Source: CAYSPT01 sp964432985
Lineage (GTDB): Bacteria > Muiribacteriota > CAYSPT01
Reading direction: 5' to 3'
Assembly: GCA_964432985.1 (NCBI GenBank)
Contig: CAYSPT010000031.1
Location: forward strand, 1 to 62,772
DNA: 62,772 bases
This document shows, piece by piece, positions 48,901 to 53,208 of the stretch. The position numbers and the translations under genes are program-made. The notes under the pieces are model-generated. The model was not told the DNA's origin. It saw nothing but the letters and a program-made list of their open reading frames with translations, and made no database searches. Each line of letters starts with the position of its first letter. Position 1 is the first letter of the stretch.

Positions 48901-50180
48901 CCCACACCCTGAGCCTGGCCACCGATTACACACACGGCACCACCACCGCCGACCTCAACTTCGGCGGCGTGGTGACCGTGAGTGGTTCGGGCACGTTCAT
49001 CAATGACGGGCTTTTAAACCTGGAGAGCACCGACGACCAGTTCAGCGTGGCGATGGTGAACAACGCGGCCAGGACGCTGACCATCGACGCTGATTACGGC
49101 AACTCCACCCAGACGTTCAATAACAGTCTGACCAACAATGGCTTCCTGAAGCTTCTCAGTGACCAGTACGCCGCTCGGATCACCATGGCCGCGGGGCAGA
49201 CGCTGACCAACGCCGGTACTATCTCGTTGGCCGGCAACACCAGCGGCGACAACTACATCACCGGCGCCATCACCAACACCGGTACCATCGAGGCTGACAT
49301 AGACGACCTGAGTATCACTAACGCCGACGGCGGTCTGGTGACCTCGGCCGGTACGTTGTCCGCCGCATCGGGCAGGACGCTCAGTATCAGCGGCGGCACC
49401 ACCTCCTTCGGGTCCGGCACCACGCTGAGCGGTGAGGGCAAGATAGACCTGGCCGGCACCCACACCCTGAACATGGCCAGCGACTACAGTCACGACACCA
49501 CCACCGCCGACCTGCACTTCAGCGGTATTGTCACAGTAAGCGGGACGGGCACGTTCACCAACAACGGTGAGCTTCATCTCGAAACCGATAATGACCAGTT
49601 CGACGTGGCGGTGGTGAACAACGCAGCCAGGACGCTGGTCATCGATGCCGACTACGGCACCTCCACCCAGACCTTCAACAGCAGCCTTACCAATAACGGC
49701 ATCCTGGCGCTGTTCAGCGACCAGTACACCGCCAACCTGACCATGGATACCGGCCAGACGCTGACCAACAACGACACCATCATCACCACCGGCAACTCCA
49801 GCGGCAGCAACGTCATCACCGGCGCGGTGCTCAATGGCGGCACCATCGAGCTGCCGTACGTCATGTCGGTCAGCGGAACACTTACCAGCGGGACCTCCAG
49901 CCTGATCAAGGTGTACGCGACGAATTCGTCGTCATACACGTACCTGAACGTGACCACCCTGGACCTTTCCGGCACCGGCGACATCCTGCACATCGAGTTC
50001 GATGCCGGCTACACGCCGGTTGACAGGCACACCTTCACCATCATCCAGAACGCCACGGGCGGAATCACCGGCACGTTCGAAAGTCTCACCCACAACCTGG
50101 GCGGGGATTGGATACTGGAGCAGACGGTCAACGCCGATAACATAGTGATCACCCTGAGACCGTTCATGGGCGACGCTTAA
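30936..50180 (+). CDS. Giant repeat-rich lipoprotein (about 6,414 residues)
   Basis: One uninterrupted 19.2-kb frame. ATG 30936 gives a long polar N-region, then a lipoprotein signal (LLLAAYGLMFLGC, Cys57) and a Gly run. In order (nt): carboxypeptidase-regulatory-like domains (31.15-32.56 kb), FN3-like (32.6-33.3), lamin-tail domain (33.7-34.3), thrombospondin-3-type Ca motif DSDGDGIPDNEDD (34.6), a Calx-beta domain (36.1-36.4), then a second lamin-tail/TSP3 block (37.1-39.4), FN3-like pair (39.5-40.0), and from 40.7 kb a beta-helix-like passenger rich in NTGTI/NNGTL turns, built of about five ~217-residue and eight 186-residue units. No C-terminal translocator is seen. Likely a calcium-dependent surface adhesin; function inferred. 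Confidence 0.88.
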   Translation: MSSISSLNAHSNDHYPPNHNHPARPGKQPSRKPLRFTGVVLVTALLLAAYGLMFLGCGGGGGGSLPGAVTETGTLSGRVSLPGDADPAGALVSATRMTADGTQPASAARPKAGRMLNVLQGAGGSYVTVADSEGYYTFEEVDKGGYYVVATKGAYKASQVIDVQPRVATIVDFTLTPTGTVYGRVILSGSDSSGGDMSGTMVLIKGTSYLAATDYAGYYTISQVPIGSDYQLMFARPGYETSEYTSPVSVSASAITTLDTVAMVVDFGQKGGLAGVAQRPAGAEHHEGILIAVLGTQYMAVTDVHGNWDIQGIPAGTYSLTFADLTTDFEELQITLDGIEVTAGAVETLDPVTLQPTGIAGTVHVQGGEAANGAMVQVQGLGQEGFDITGTDGSYEILGIDPGTYTVAAILTGYQPKIVENVQVQQGAMADLDFTLLPTGMEAGTGTVAGTVYVSGPAENDNGNLTPNQVDDPVPLARAYVALSGTNHFAVTDNQGAYTMINVPEGNYEIYVDVEYPGLEYRDLVGQVQVVANTTSTRNITVSDAEPPETDGPEGIVDVREVSGDGGAPAVRVFFHLGEDISSPVVYTVYYNDDVNWDQQDWDNNATLAVPQDQAGQAESGLLYADIIGVAIGTTYVFGVTAADSWGNEGFNGISLMQQVVGTDDVYHPVWSDSSRSGVQTAYATDTDGEVALEFEDATDDYGDGRPATPPISFRVYYAPVTEWDGQDWLNNETQDFAENLLKAGSYYTNKVILNGLTPGIPYTFGVRVRDSADPANEDVNHSVRLATPAGSLAGDPAKLAFGMVPPTVLAGETWTTFGVAVTDDKGVVVPEADHSITISLQTGSNDSGLDGTLTRTAQVHEISGQTIKGTALFDDVSYSADLFDLPETIVIEAAAQDLAGATVEVRVEASDLTGDAVINEVVFDPENDWNESTGGNQAAFDDHPGYGTVDVGDSYIELKNTSGQALNVSGWHIGVFDIPDADPGSNSPPVFTALGSAPVFLSQGTLQSWPDGAYLAAGSVQGISSTVLSGCFVIVFNGNPATGSPERVAEAAFGDFNDGNAGDNAPALTGSGKADEAVCLNVDGNLTGTDASAYVKRFATPGAPNAPTDTKPPLYMGTPGIHDAGPVSPPGSIQVVITQAYDTASEPVSYNAYYALEDQWNGSDWGSNQVILGITTESGNAFHANLKGFTPGESYTIGIRAQDAANPANEDSNTATRTATAQPWPDSDGDGIPDNEDDSPDDAAVSTPDSATGTGKVEINVSGTTGAKLAAVESIDPDSQDVPQTGRPVDYAFPDGLVSFNVQGVTPGKTVQVSTTWPSPIPKGAVYYKVDDTGFHAFNGASFDGNTVTLTLTDGGAGDADGTINGVIDDPGGVALPVVASNIQSATGMIAPLIGSFGLAPYQYVRAGDTSGDGMFNVSYSFMFKPTIQTGQGFDSLSFSFPAAHTGWGQVTVPVVGLAPPGVKTISGPDTIQVTDYSVENSKPGQVTVNFDMAYNAAYSEWLFLINLAADAPPAPQSMASCEAAIGATVVTAGPVSPDIPSGSMDLAVVDASAVAELSPVQVDAGATAEEFNLDLAPLLRENEGADTVTFAFPQTHTGWGSVTLNSAVSWGYAYGQYSPASLDEGTHYSLVSSPDGTMSVQILSPLMLSLLSTNAQGMTFVFTVDTPVTSQSAASCTVALEGPVPPTVPGTAGDITLGQGTASLDVEVQGNAGSVQFDKAQYTIGEQSASVTVTVNRAGGADGQVTVNYERTDGSATPGTDFTLAAGTLTWNNGETGAKTFSVTIIDDFVDDDDETVVLGLSGAAGGVAVGSLDFTTITITDDDLPPAPAILSAVADDPDDGDNYLSVGDTLTITFDQDTSAATGPVTETDVSILIDIGSKFLGQDYAGNWTSKSVLVITITDNMRASLVPGDSLDIKPGANLTNAAGTSAASSATATITGDWGTGPGIPHHLEWHTAPPVSVSRDVTWDNFMVGVYDEGSALVVNATGTVALSVTQGSSTLRGGSTSATVTNGVAVFSGLNYPMVETIVIAAASQDLLGVTAEVDVVLPTLTGDAVINEVVFDPENDWNESTGGNQAAFDNHPGYGAADGSDSYIELKNVSGQTLDVSGWVIGVQETPGSTPVYTAIGSAPVYLPQGTLNSWPNGTHLVAGAVQGVTSTAVSGCMVTVFAGDPEVITPDRVDEVMFGEYDDGNMSDNAPDLVSSGKTGEAVCLDDDGVKAGDASTDYVKRFATPGAENTAADTLAPLWKGILGGAQDAQRGATPGTLKVMITEAYDTAHEPVAYNVYFAESGSWNNSNWSANTVISNATVLTDPSLHVVIDDLTPGGEYIVGVRAQDSASQPNEDTNIVTRTGVAANYPDTDGDGILDNVDDSPQDAAVATPETTTGTGKIGVDVSGAAGAQLAEVKAVDPDSQDVNQAGRPADRSFPDGLVAFKVQGISPGATVQVVTTWPSDVPDGAAYYKVDDTGFNAFAGAAFDGNTITLTLTDGGAGDADGNADGVITDPGGVAYPVVTGGITSVAAEIATAYNDSFIQHQFLPAGAPSNGLYSYHLAFAPVMSAGQGFQTLTFSFPSSHAGWGTVTVESMQIDDGAGGVTQVDSGTYTPDTSTAGTVALQFDTPFNATRSGHVFSLKLKADAPSAGKPLAACRLLLGTVQASADDVHADLPHDSLSLEVVNGSGVAEITPSLTAAGAAGQQFTLYLAPLVKAAEQVDTIKFAFHSNQTGWGAVSVDSFTVTTYDDGENIVPYQEGTDYTLGTSADGSLSVQITGGIQGDFNVSLLTIGIAADAPTQGFASESCSVWFDGTTPPSLGAVEGDITGGQNTSSLDVEVADASTLAAITVSDFSEYWASATYLSATWQVTNGVTVQEYQYAIGTTSGGTDVRDWTSTGTTASVTADGLTLQDGQEYFFAVKGQNQVGLWSTPSMSDGVTVWATAPAIAVSDDGEYTSISNVLNASWQVTNSVPVTHYQYAIGTTSGGTDVVGWTSTGTTASMSRTGLTLQDAQAYYISVKASNPAGAWTDPPAVSDGITYAAIPQLAGVVFDDPDDSDNYLSIGDTLTITFDRDTIANAGPITKTDVDSLIDIGNKSLGTDYAGNWTSKSVLVITIADASAGTLAPGDTLAIKASAGISNAAGTSTASSSSASISGDLGTGPGIPHHLAWVTAPPVSVVRETAWADFAVGVYDVTNVLVNNATGTAALTVTQGNNTLGGGSTSVSLTNGAATFSGITYATAETIVIRADSGQLIGVTAEVHIDNVASMAVADGSWHDTNTWDGAIPGANDEAVTIQEHAITHSDTGVTSNLGRLSLLAGDLTLSGGTITTTDASTVDSDSQFTLSGGTLGGTGALSIPGSFVFDTGTISGTGDVTASGQYSFGNTGTRTLDGKLTLAADGSLMHRSIAGSGTLENTAALDLEGSCTIAPAVTNAAAATLSMQGTSSYGDAWITVTGAVSNAGTLVFDDVNTSSNSEAHLTTNGGLTNTGTLHSRTTGGTGGTPAHEITAAVTNTGTMDIDHNLTIINAGKNLDSSSGTIDIADGEYLTIAPGSGQSGQFTVGSGTTLSGTGSIRFYHTVTVNADSDFTFTSDSPSLVMGDGHVIFDGGSTFTIAHGKELVFHYDDDLAAGTSLVNQGGLRFRNNYNEVNGTFSNASGAVMVVEGASNIGDGYATFADGFANAGTIVLDNSDPAAAREGFLTVTSGALANTGTIQSANSGEYGNTGDHKITGAITNNGTIDVDHDLVLAAAAKTIDSSAGTIDVDSGATLFIAPGSGQTGTLLVGSDTSLTGTGTIWFYHTVNFNTASDFTLSGTVPVFEMKDAHVIFGGGNTFTVGDGTELIMHYDDDLAADTTLVNQGTVRVRSSYNELDGTFSNASGGTLAVEGEGSNDGYLNVAEGFTSAGTITLDNVNDSSAREAHLTVESGTLTNTGTILSDNAGGYGSTAYHDIHSPITNTGTIDVDHDLMIRSSVDTSGGVIDIVAGEHLLFDPYGSSVTLTVGDGSTLTGGGTMRFVDTVNFNAASDFTYAAGAPVLNLGEGHIVFGGGNTFTVASGQELLFDYDDDLAADTTLANQGTVRVRSSNNAFDGPFSNAAGASLVIEGEGSNDGYLTVAAGFTSAGTITMDNVNDASAREAHLTVSSGPLANTGTIQSVNSGGYGSTAYHDLHVPVTNTGTIDVDHDLMIRSSVDTSEGVIDVADGEHLLFDPYGSSVTVTVGDASTLVGTGTLRFVDTVNFNAATDFTFAASAPALNLGEGHIVFGGGNTFTVASGRELLFDYDDDLAADTTLVNQGTVRIRSSNNAFDGPFSNASGASLVIEGEGSNDGYLTVAAGFTSAGTITMDNVNDTSAREAHLTVSSGTLANTGTILSTNSGGYGSTAYHDLHVGITNTGTIDVDHDLMIRSSVDTSEGVIDVADGEHLLFDPYGSSVTVTVGDTSTLVGTGTLRFVDTVNFNSAAAFTFATDGPALNLGEGHVVFGGGGTFTVAAGRELLFAYDDDLAAGTTLTNQGTVRVRSANNEFDGAFSIAAGASLIIEGEGSNSGYLTVADGFTSAGTIVLDNVNGSTNRLAHLTVESGTITSSGTILVDNSGGYGSTGEHKLYAGVTSTGTMDLDHNLRAYYIIDSSSGVMDIADGKYLIMDPAGASSTLTVSGTSGFTGTGTLKFADTVYFNAAGDLTLGATSPTVDMSGGHVILGGGNTITVASGGSMIFNSDDDIADDGTTLVNQGTVTIQNTNNEFAGLYTNAAGSTLLLDGDPTTSSITFNGGASNAGTITMWGDYYSTYITVGSGETLTNTGTINFGGTTSGGNRITGSVTNQGTIDVTVDSLEMVNTNATFDTSGGDVTVAAGRELVIKNGTTTFGTDTVLTGDGTIYLQEIQTLSLASDFTYVATMPDIYMDGTVTVSGAGSLINDGDLRLRTNNDVFSAAVTNNADATLTLDAGPTTCSPTFNAGLTNNGTLTLWTDYYSAYVNLGADQTLVNTGTINNNANTGGDNYLNGAVTNTGTIHVTGDDMRINNAGAGLVTSAGTLSVDSGRTLTISDGTTSFGGSTVLAGAGTINLINTHTLDIGTGYTHNTETLDLHFGGAVTVSGTGTFTNNGQLNLETTDDALNVAVVNNAAKTLVIDAGANTSTQHFNNSLTNNGTLTFNGTYYTATLNMGTDQVLTNTGTINMTGNTGGGNALNGEVVNTGTIDATVDDMKITNAGDGLTTSAGTLNVADGRVLEIANGTTTFGDGTDLTGDGRINLSGTHILNLASNYSHDTTTADLYFGGAVTVSGAGTFTNNGTINLQTTDDVFAVAVTNNATRSLVIDANGNHSSHTFNAGLTNNGTITLSSTYYNPRIYLGSGQTLTNTGTITQAGNTGGEKSISGAITNTGTINAAVDHMHINNADGGLVTSNGTLAAAEGMIMVITGGTTTFGDGTTLSGDGQININGTHTLALASDYTHATTTVDLYLGGDVTVNGAGSFINDGAIKLRTTDDEFDVAVVNNATKTLIIDAGPNHSSQYFNSSFTNSGTLTFNSDNYNARMYMAAGQTLTNTGTITLTGNTGGENSITGAITNTGTINAAVDHMHINNADGGLVTSNGTLAATEGMIMVITGGTTTFGSGTTLSGDGQINIYGTHTLALASDYTHATTTVDLYLGGDVTVNGSGSFINDGAIKLRTTDDEFDVAVVNNAAKTLVVDADTGNSTQTFNSSLTNNGTLELFSDQYTARLTMAAGQTLTNVGTITVGGNTSGDNYITGAIANTGTIEADVDHLYISNADGGLVTSAGILSAAASRVLSIDGGTTTFGSSTTLSGEGQINLSGTHILNLATDYSHDTTTADLNFGGVVTVSGSGIFTNNGLLSLESADDQFSVAVVNNTAKTLTINADTGNSTQTFNAALTNNGTLELFSDQYTARITMAAGQTLTNAGTITMGGNSSGDNYITGAITNTGTVEADIDHLYITNADGGLVTSAGTLSAAAEKVLSIDSGTTTFGSGTTLSGDGQINLSGTHTLSLATDYTHGTTTADLNFGGVVTVSGSGTFINDGLLNLESTDDQFSVAMVNNAARTLTIDADYGNSTQTFNNSLTNNGFLKLLSDQYAARITMAAGQTLTNAGTISLAGNTSGDNYITGAITNTGTIEADIDDLSITNADGGLVTSAGTLSAASGRTLSISGGTTSFGSGTTLSGEGKIDLAGTHTLNMASDYSHDTTTADLHFSGIVTVSGTGTFTNNGELHLETDNDQFDVAVVNNAARTLVIDADYGTSTQTFNSSLTNNGILALFSDQYTANLTMDTGQTLTNNDTIITTGNSSGSNVITGAVLNGGTIELPYVMSVSGTLTSGTSSLIKVYATNSSSYTYLNVTTLDLSGTGDILHIEFDAGYTPVDRHTFTIIQNATGGITGTFESLTHNLGGDWILEQTVNADNIVITLRPFMGDA
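33680..40700 (+). repeat. Duplicated ~3.4-kb multidomain block in the giant gene
   Basis: The block starting near 33680 (GDAVINEVVFDPENDWNEST) restarts near 37095 with nearly the same protein sequence and runs in the same order: lamin-tail, FN3-like, TSP3 motif, paired 'GWG' domains, a DDPDDGDNYLS unit and a GIPHHL unit. The copies differ between their paired domains and the DDPDD unit: the first has a Calx-beta domain, the second has two 'SDFSEYW' domains. Confidence 0.8.
36864..36902 (+). repeat. Perfect 18-bp palindromic arms inside the giant gene
   Basis: GGCGTTTACGACGAGGGC (36864-36881), loop AGC, then its exact complement (36885-36902). The matching place in the second block copy (about 40486-40524) is only a partial palindrome (GGCGTATACGAC ... 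GTCAACAACGCC). Confidence 0.92.
41500..45100 (+). repeat. About five ~650-bp in-frame repeats of the giant gene
   Basis: Units of roughly 217-222 residues share the core YDDDLAADTTLVNQGTVRVR and GSTAYHDLH..TNTGTIDVDH. The core recurs near 41785, 42452, 43102, 43752 and 44404, with a more divergent copy near 45060. The third and fourth units are nearly identical at DNA level, which points to recent duplication or gene conversion. Confidence 0.8.
45540..49850 (+). repeat. Eight in-frame repeats of 558 bp (186 residues)
   Basis: The motif GTHTLALASDYTH and relatives recur near 45545, 46107, 46668, 47225, 47783, 48341, 48899 and 49458. From 46668 onward the spacing settles at 558 bp (186 residues). 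Each unit holds a LTNTGTI ... ITGAITNTGTI ... NADGGLVTS pattern, as in autotransporter-like beta-helices. Confidence 0.85.
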
Positions 50181-50195
50181 GATGACTTGACTAGG

Positions 50196-50233
50196 GGGTC
50201 AGGCTTAACTTATTAACATAAGCGGTTGACACC
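50196..50233. repeat. 38-bp dispersed repeat, copy 1
   Basis: Starts GGGTCAGGCTTAACTTATTA and ends AAGCGGTTGACACC; identical over 38 bp to 54355-54392. This copy lacks the closing CCTGACCC arm. It follows the giant gene by 15 bp. Inner arms GCTTA/TAAGC could form a short stem. It is related in pattern to the palindrome at 11041. Confidence 0.85.
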
Positions 50234-50324
50234 ACCGCAAATCCCCCACCCACCATATCAGGGTTAACTTTGTTTTAGGAAAAGGTTATATGGTCAAGAG
50301 GCTGCTGGAGATGCTCCACCTCCT

Positions 50325-50486
50325 CCCCGACCCGGGCCGCCTGATCTTTGCTGTAATGCCTATTTTCACACTCCTGGTATCACTGCGCCCGAAAAGGCCT
50401 GTTTTTCACGATTGCGCTACTATTTGTTGCCACCGGCCGCGACCCGGAAGTATAATGAAAGTGGAGCCGGAGACGATGGCGGAAAA
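50325..50486 (+). repeat. Promoter-bearing cassette, copy 1
   Basis: About 162 bp that recur with few changes at 51054-51216, offset 729-730 bp. The copies share CGGGCCGCCTGATCTTTGCT, CACTGCGCCCGAAAAGGC and CGGAGACGATGG. It lies in the 440-bp stretch 50181-50621, which I read as non-coding. A nominal 89-codon frame at 50290-50559 reads through the cassette and is not supported. Confidence 0.85.
50427..50456 (+). promoter_or_regulatory. Sigma-70-type promoter in cassette copy 1
   Basis: TTGCCA (50427-50432), 18-bp spacer, TATAAT (50451-50456). It would give a leader of about 160 nt for the small lipoprotein gene at 50622. The same boxes at the same spacing occur in copy 2. Confidence 0.7.
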
Positions 50487-50621
50487 GGAATTTCCTAAAA
50501 AATTAAAGGAATTCCAACCTTTTTCTTTTTTGCAACACTTACTATACGATAGTACATAAAAAAGGAGAGAAGGGATGCTCCTGAAAAATCCAAATAAGTT
50601 TCAGATTAGGAGGAAAGATAA

Positions 50622-50969
50622 ATGAGGAGACAGAGAATTGTGATGCTGACGGTGCTGGTGGTTCTGGTCGGCTCGAGTATGATGTTGCAGGGCTGCGGTC
50701 TTTTTGGAGGCTGCAACAAGAAAGACGATAACGACGCGGCTAAGGCCCCTGAGCCCAGTGTAAACATGAGTGTGCCGGCGCCGGAGATTAATGTCACCCG
50801 GACAATTATAGTGGAACCCGAGCAGCCGGAAAATCTCGCCCTTCCTAAAGGGGGAAAAATTACCGACGGAAACCTGAAGAACGATGGTTCACTCGAGAAC
50901 AAGATCGAGGAAGATGCCGACACCATCAACAAAAAGATCGAAAGCACCGACAAGAGTACTTCTTTCTAA
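50622..50969 (+). CDS. Small lipoprotein of unknown function
   Basis: 115 residues with a lipoprotein signal (MLTVLVVLVGSSMMLQGC) and a second Cys soon after (LFGGC). The mature part is short, polar and probably disordered (DDNDAAKAPEPSV; ENKIEEDADTINKKIES), with one hydrophobic strand-like piece (INVTRTIIVEP). AGGAGG lies 8 nt before ATG 50622. It has its own promoter and a strong terminator, so it is a monocistronic unit. Such short lipoproteins are often abundant envelope or pilus-associated components; no family recognised. Confidence 0.85.
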   Translation: MRRQRIVMLTVLVVLVGSSMMLQGCGLFGGCNKKDDNDAAKAPEPSVNMSVPAPEINVTRTIIVEPEQPENLALPKGGKITDGNLKNDGSLENKIEEDADTINKKIESTDKSTSF

Positions 50970-50991
50970 GTCAACAACACGGCAAATAAGT

Positions 50992-51033
50992 AAGAAAGCC
51001 GGAAGAGCAAACGATCTTCCGGCTTTCTTTTTA
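50992..51033 (+). terminator. Rho-independent terminator after the small lipoprotein
   Basis: AAGAAAGCCGGAAG (50992-51005) pairs perfectly with CTTCCGGCTTTCTT (51016-51029) around a 10-nt loop, and the descending arm ends in TTTCTTTTT. Textbook intrinsic terminator. Confidence 0.93.
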
Positions 51034-51053
51034 ACAGAATATCTTCAACACAT

Positions 51054-51216
51054 CCCCGAACCGGGCCGCCTGATCTTTGCTGTAATGCCTATTTTCACAC
51101 TCCTGGCATCACTGCGCCCGAAAAGGCCCGTTTTTCACGTTTAGCCCCACTATTTGTTGCCACCGGCCGCGACCGGGAAGTATAATGAAAGTGGAGCCGG
51201 AGACGATGGTGGAAAA
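51054..51216 (+). repeat. Promoter-bearing cassette, copy 2
   Basis: Second copy of the 50325-50486 cassette, located between the lipoprotein terminator and the minor-pilin operon. Differences are scattered single bases, plus a changed stretch just after CGTTTTTCACG. Confidence 0.85.
51157..51186 (+). promoter_or_regulatory. Sigma-70-type promoter in cassette copy 2
   Basis: TTGCCA (51157-51162), 18-bp spacer, TATAAT (51181-51186), identical in boxes and spacing to copy 1. It would drive the pilin-like operon starting at 51321. Downstream in the leader are a short dyad TTGTGT/ACACAA (51217-51237) and TGTCAAATTTGAGAC (51250-51264), which resembles part of the 11041 palindrome. Confidence 0.7.
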
Positions 51217-51320
51217 TTGTGTCGATTTGATACACAACAGGGATACAGGTGTCAAATTTGAGACTCATGAGGCGTTGCGGCGGCTCGGAGAGCCCCCGCG
51301 TGCTGCTGACCGATTGAGAT

Positions 51321-53204
51321 ATGAATATTGACCCGGAAAGTGCTGCTAACCGCTCCCGAGGAATAGGTGTACTGACACTGATCGGTCTGGCTGTTATGAT
51401 CGTTCTGTTTCTGCTCGGCATTGCCTCCTGGTTTTTTACATCCAGCACTTCCAATATCTGTCTCCAGGTGACCGGCGGTGACAAGGCGGTTCTTATTGCC
51501 AGGGCGGCCATCGCGGAGGTCCTGGCGGTTATCGAATCTTCCGCCAAAAGTTCCGACAACCGGATCTACTACCATCTCCGACTTCCCTTGACCACCGATT
51601 ATGCCGGTGACCTGACCTTCGACGAGAACCTGCTCGTGGAACCGGTGGAAGTTAGAAAGATGCTGAAGGACGACAAATCGATCCGGTACATCAAGGTCGA
51701 AGCCTGGATTCCCTGGCAGCTCAGGTTGTTCCAGTTCCTGCCCTATGAAAAGTACGGACGGCTGCACATCCGGGGCGAGGTCTCCCTCGATCCCGGGGCG
51801 GGCTTCAAGAAGGTCGTGCGGAGCCTCGAGCACGTCTATGAGTTCAAGATAGTGGCGCCGCTGCCCCCGAAACCCTTCGACTCGGTAACCGTCTTTGCCG
51901 GGGCCATGGAAAACGCCCTGGTGCCCTACGAAGGAAATTACCGGCAGAAGCAGAAGGAGATCGATGAGTGGCTGGCGGACATCGAGAATGACTACAATCT
52001 CGACCGGGGTGCCCTGGGACGGTTGTTTCAGAATAATCCCCCGTACAACATCTACCGTGCTTTTCCGAACTTCAAGTATCCTCCGTTTCCTCTGAATACC
52101 AGGTCCGGTCCGGGGCCGCTCCGGTCCTGGGACACGGATATGGACAACCCGATATTCGTAAGGGAAGATCCTTTTCCCATCAAGAAGCTTCGACTGAAAT
52201 GGCCGGAGGACCTACAACAACAGGCTATTACGGTCAGCTATGTCAGCCAGGGCAACACCATTCGGGTGTGGGAAGGAATGGATGGTACCAGCTCCTTCCA
52301 GAGGGGGGAAGTCATTACCGTTCGTACACTCGGGTCTTCATCTGTCTCTGCCACCCTCAACAACGGCGAGGGCTCGGTGAGCATCAGTCAACGGCAGAGC
52401 GTCGATTCCCAGGGAAGGCCGGTCAACGACATCGATATCACGCTTCGGGCCGATCCCAGCCCGGGGTACGGGAACGACACCGTCACCATCACCGGCGGAG
52501 GCTTTGCCGGATGCCAGGTGCTGTTCCGCGGGCAGCAGGTCCATTCCCTCGACTCCCAGACGCAGGATCAGATGAAACGCCTGGAGACCGTCATCCAGAC
52601 GACCTTGGACGATTACGGATTTACCTTCCGTCCCCTTGACGAGAATTTCATCGAACAGTTCCGCAACGAGCTGGCCGTCCAACTTACTTGGGACAATTAC
52701 GTCACCCGGGCCACCAAAAAGTTCGACCGGGCTGCTGATTTCAGTCGCTACATCAAGGTCGGAGGCAAGTGGGAGCTGGACGGGATATACCTGGTGCAGG
52801 GGCCGCTGACCATCAACGCCTTGTATCGCGGCAACGGGGTGATCGTGACCAGGGGAGGTACGGTTTCCATCGAACAGGCCAGGGCCGACGACCCGGATGA
52901 GGATACCTTGACCGTCATCAGCACTGACAGTGATATCGCGCTGGGCGGCGCAGCCTCGTTCGACGCCTCCCTGATCGCCCCCCAGGGTACGATCAGGGGC
53001 CTGACGGGGAAGACGATACTGGGCAACGTCCTGGTGGGGTATTTCGAGACTCGGCTCTTCAACGAAACTCCCCCCGGCCAGGTGCGCTACAACCCCCGTC
53101 TCAGAAGATCCCGGGTTGGCACGGGAGATATCGTCTTCGAGCGTTTCCAGTTCTACCTCAACCGCCATCCGTTGGTCACTACCGTAACTAGAGAGGCCTG
53201 GTAG
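51321..53204 (+). CDS. PilX-like membrane-anchored pilus assembly protein
   Basis: 627 residues: a short basic N-terminus (NRSRGIGVLTLIGLAVMIV), one transmembrane helix (about 15-38), then a large mixed domain. The N-terminal layout is like PilX-type minor pilins, although the usual G|FxxxE cleavage site is absent. The C-terminal ~150 residues contain repeated Gly-hydrophobic turns (NALYRGNGVIVTRGGTVSIE; DASLIAPQGTIRG), a beta-solenoid-like unit. It is four bases from the PilV-like gene and clearly in one operon with it. Likely part of a type IV pilus or pseudopilus tip. Confidence 0.7.
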   Translation: MNIDPESAANRSRGIGVLTLIGLAVMIVLFLLGIASWFFTSSTSNICLQVTGGDKAVLIARAAIAEVLAVIESSAKSSDNRIYYHLRLPLTTDYAGDLTFDENLLVEPVEVRKMLKDDKSIRYIKVEAWIPWQLRLFQFLPYEKYGRLHIRGEVSLDPGAGFKKVVRSLEHVYEFKIVAPLPPKPFDSVTVFAGAMENALVPYEGNYRQKQKEIDEWLADIENDYNLDRGALGRLFQNNPPYNIYRAFPNFKYPPFPLNTRSGPGPLRSWDTDMDNPIFVREDPFPIKKLRLKWPEDLQQQAITVSYVSQGNTIRVWEGMDGTSSFQRGEVITVRTLGSSSVSATLNNGEGSVSISQRQSVDSQGRPVNDIDITLRADPSPGYGNDTVTITGGGFAGCQVLFRGQQVHSLDSQTQDQMKRLETVIQTTLDDYGFTFRPLDENFIEQFRNELAVQLTWDNYVTRATKKFDRAADFSRYIKVGGKWELDGIYLVQGPLTINALYRGNGVIVTRGGTVSIEQARADDPDEDTLTVISTDSDIALGGAASFDASLIAPQGTIRGLTGKTILGNVLVGYFETRLFNETPPGQVRYNPRLRRSRVGTGDIVFERFQFYLNRHPLVTTVTREAW

Positions 53205-53208
53205 TCAT

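Noticed and set aside
35838..49577. Several long minus-strand ORFs (up to 515 codons) under the giant gene
   Set aside because: They are reverse-strand shadows of GC-rich Gly/Thr/Asn codons and repeat with the same period as the coding strand. No starts, domains or signals support them.
45100..49850. Regularly spaced 558-bp repeats considered as a CRISPR-like array
   Set aside because: Unit length is far too long, repeats are translated in frame, and no cas genes are present.
50290..50559. 89-codon ORF reading through cassette copy 1
   Set aside because: It is built from the duplicated promoter cassette, runs through the promoter boxes, and its counterpart in copy 2 is attached to a different upstream frame. 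No ribosome site fits.
50884..51144. 86-codon ORF over the lipoprotein 3' end and terminator
   Set aside because: It overlaps a well-supported lipoprotein gene out of frame, crosses its terminator and reads into cassette copy 2.
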